Shown: positions 63,551-64,000 of the stretch, one piece after another
How positions within the stretch are numbered: the first letter of the stretch is position 1
Layout of the letters: each line of letters begins with the position of its first letter
Assembly: GCA_030744435.1 (NCBI GenBank)
Contig: JASLQO010000032.1
Coordinates: 186,001 to 250,000 of the forward strand
Direction of reading: 5' to 3'
Length of the DNA: 64,000 nt
Source: JASLQO01 sp002327525
GTDB taxonomy: Bacteria; Pseudomonadota; Gammaproteobacteria; Pseudomonadales; Azotimanducaceae
Program-made: the position numbers and the translations under genes
Notes under the pieces: model-generated
What the model saw: only the letters and a program-made list of their open reading frames with translations
Database searches by the model: none
Told to the model about the DNA's origin: nothing

Positions 63551-64000
63551 GCAGTTATTCATAACGCCCGGGCACCCGTGCAGCTACATCCCTGCACGTG
63601 AGGCGCAGACACTGTTCTTCGATCCCCGCGAGACCATCACCACTACCACGTATCAGCGACTGACCGAGCTTGGCTTCCGCCGCAGTGGCTCGCATCTGTA
63701 CCGGCCGCACTGTGGGACATGTGAGGCCTGCATCCCATGCCGGCTGCCCGTGGCCAATTTCAAGCCCAACAGGCGCCAGCGCAGAGTCGAGCGGCGCAAT
63801 CGCGATGTCACGGTACGCATGGCGGATGCAACATTCAGCTCCGAATTCTACGAACTGTACGCAAGGTACATCGTCGCACGCCACGCCGATGGAGACATGT
63901 TTCCACCCTCCCGGGACCAGTTTCGCTCCTTCCTCTTGAGTCAGTGGTCCAATACGGTGTTCGTGTGCAGCTATCTGGGCGACAAGCTAGCGGCCATCGC
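63528..64000 (+). CDS. bpt: Aspartate/glutamate leucyltransferase, 5' part
   Basis: Transfers Leu from tRNA to N-terminal Asp or Glu. Only the first 157 codons are in the window; it runs off the right edge. Start ATG 63528, inside the aat 3' end. GHPCSYIPAREAQTLFFDPR and YRPHCGTCEACIPCRLPVAN (the Cys-rich ATE N-terminal motif), then QRRVERRNRDVTV and YIVARHADGDMFPPSRDQFR, identify the family (Bpt/ATE). It follows aat, as in Pseudomonas. Confidence 0.93.
   Translation, partial: MHNEIGDKQLFITPGHPCSYIPAREAQTLFFDPRETITTTTYQRLTELGFRRSGSHLYRPHCGTCEACIPCRLPVANFKPNRRQRRVERRNRDVTVRMADATFSSEFYELYARYIVARHADGDMFPPSRDQFRSFLLSQWSNTVFVCSYLGDKLAAI

Overview
The window is a GC-rich (about 60 percent by eye) chromosomal segment of a gammaproteobacterium, probably an aquatic or sediment heterotroph. 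The evidence is the block cysG-serS-crcB-rarA-lolA-ftsK-aat-bpt next to tusDCBE (the order known from Pseudomonas), a type II secretion cluster, an exosortase/PEP-CTERM exopolysaccharide system, a fecI/fecR/TonB-receptor region and an imuA-imuB-dnaE2 mutasome. The species cannot be named from the sequence. No phage, plasmid, intact insertion sequence or CRISPR array was seen.

Layout. 1-2819: the 3' end of an exosortase-A/EpsI gene and a PEP-CTERM-type sugar transferase. 2879-10749: a frameshifted small gene, then gspE-F-G-H-I-J-K-L-M on the minus strand without gspC or gspD. 10952-15853: ECF sigma factor, FecR anti-sigma factor, a 33-codon relic of a TonB receptor, and an intact TonB receptor on the opposite strand. 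16207-18377: a small secreted protein, pyrB, a 23-bp palindrome and an AP2-like small protein. 18726-23843: the electron-transfer chain etfA-etfB with divergent ETF-ubiquinone oxidoreductase, a DUF1285 gene and moaA. 23900-30000: a permuted papain-like hydrolase, a hairpin-rich gap, murF coupled to an acyl-CoA synthetase, and sppA. 30133-33869: MetE-like methyltransferase, VOC protein, frameshifted TetR and a flavin-dependent oxygenase, a likely small-molecule catabolic island. 34027-39078: a YkvA-like protein and an overlapping minus-strand run of glutathione reductase, alkaline phosphatase and an alanine/glycine:cation symporter.

39223-51176 carries nucleotide-sugar genes (UDP-glucose dehydrogenase, a TviB-like dehydrogenase, UDP-glucuronate 4-epimerase, galE) and the XrtA-associated ATPase. 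They probably work with the exosortase and sugar transferase at the left end to make an exopolysaccharide. The SOS-controlled imuA-imuB-dnaE2 operon sits between them, behind two LexA-type palindromes. After tRNA-Ser(UGA) comes a 767-bp gene-poor stretch, a broken DUF3336-like gene, a sulfotransferase, the tRNA-thiolation relay tusDCBE, and the conserved housekeeping block to the right edge, where bpt runs off the window.

The least ordinary points are three single-base frameshifts in otherwise family-like genes, the relic receptor beside fecIR, a 6x7-bp tandem repeat upstream of the intact receptor, the twin LexA boxes, a roughly 110-residue insert in the symporter, the GTGA overlap between an acyl-CoA ligase and murF, the XrtA/exopolysaccharide genes split into two groups about 36 kb apart, and a candidate structured RNA near 24.9 kb. 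I found no convincing wholly new multi-gene system.
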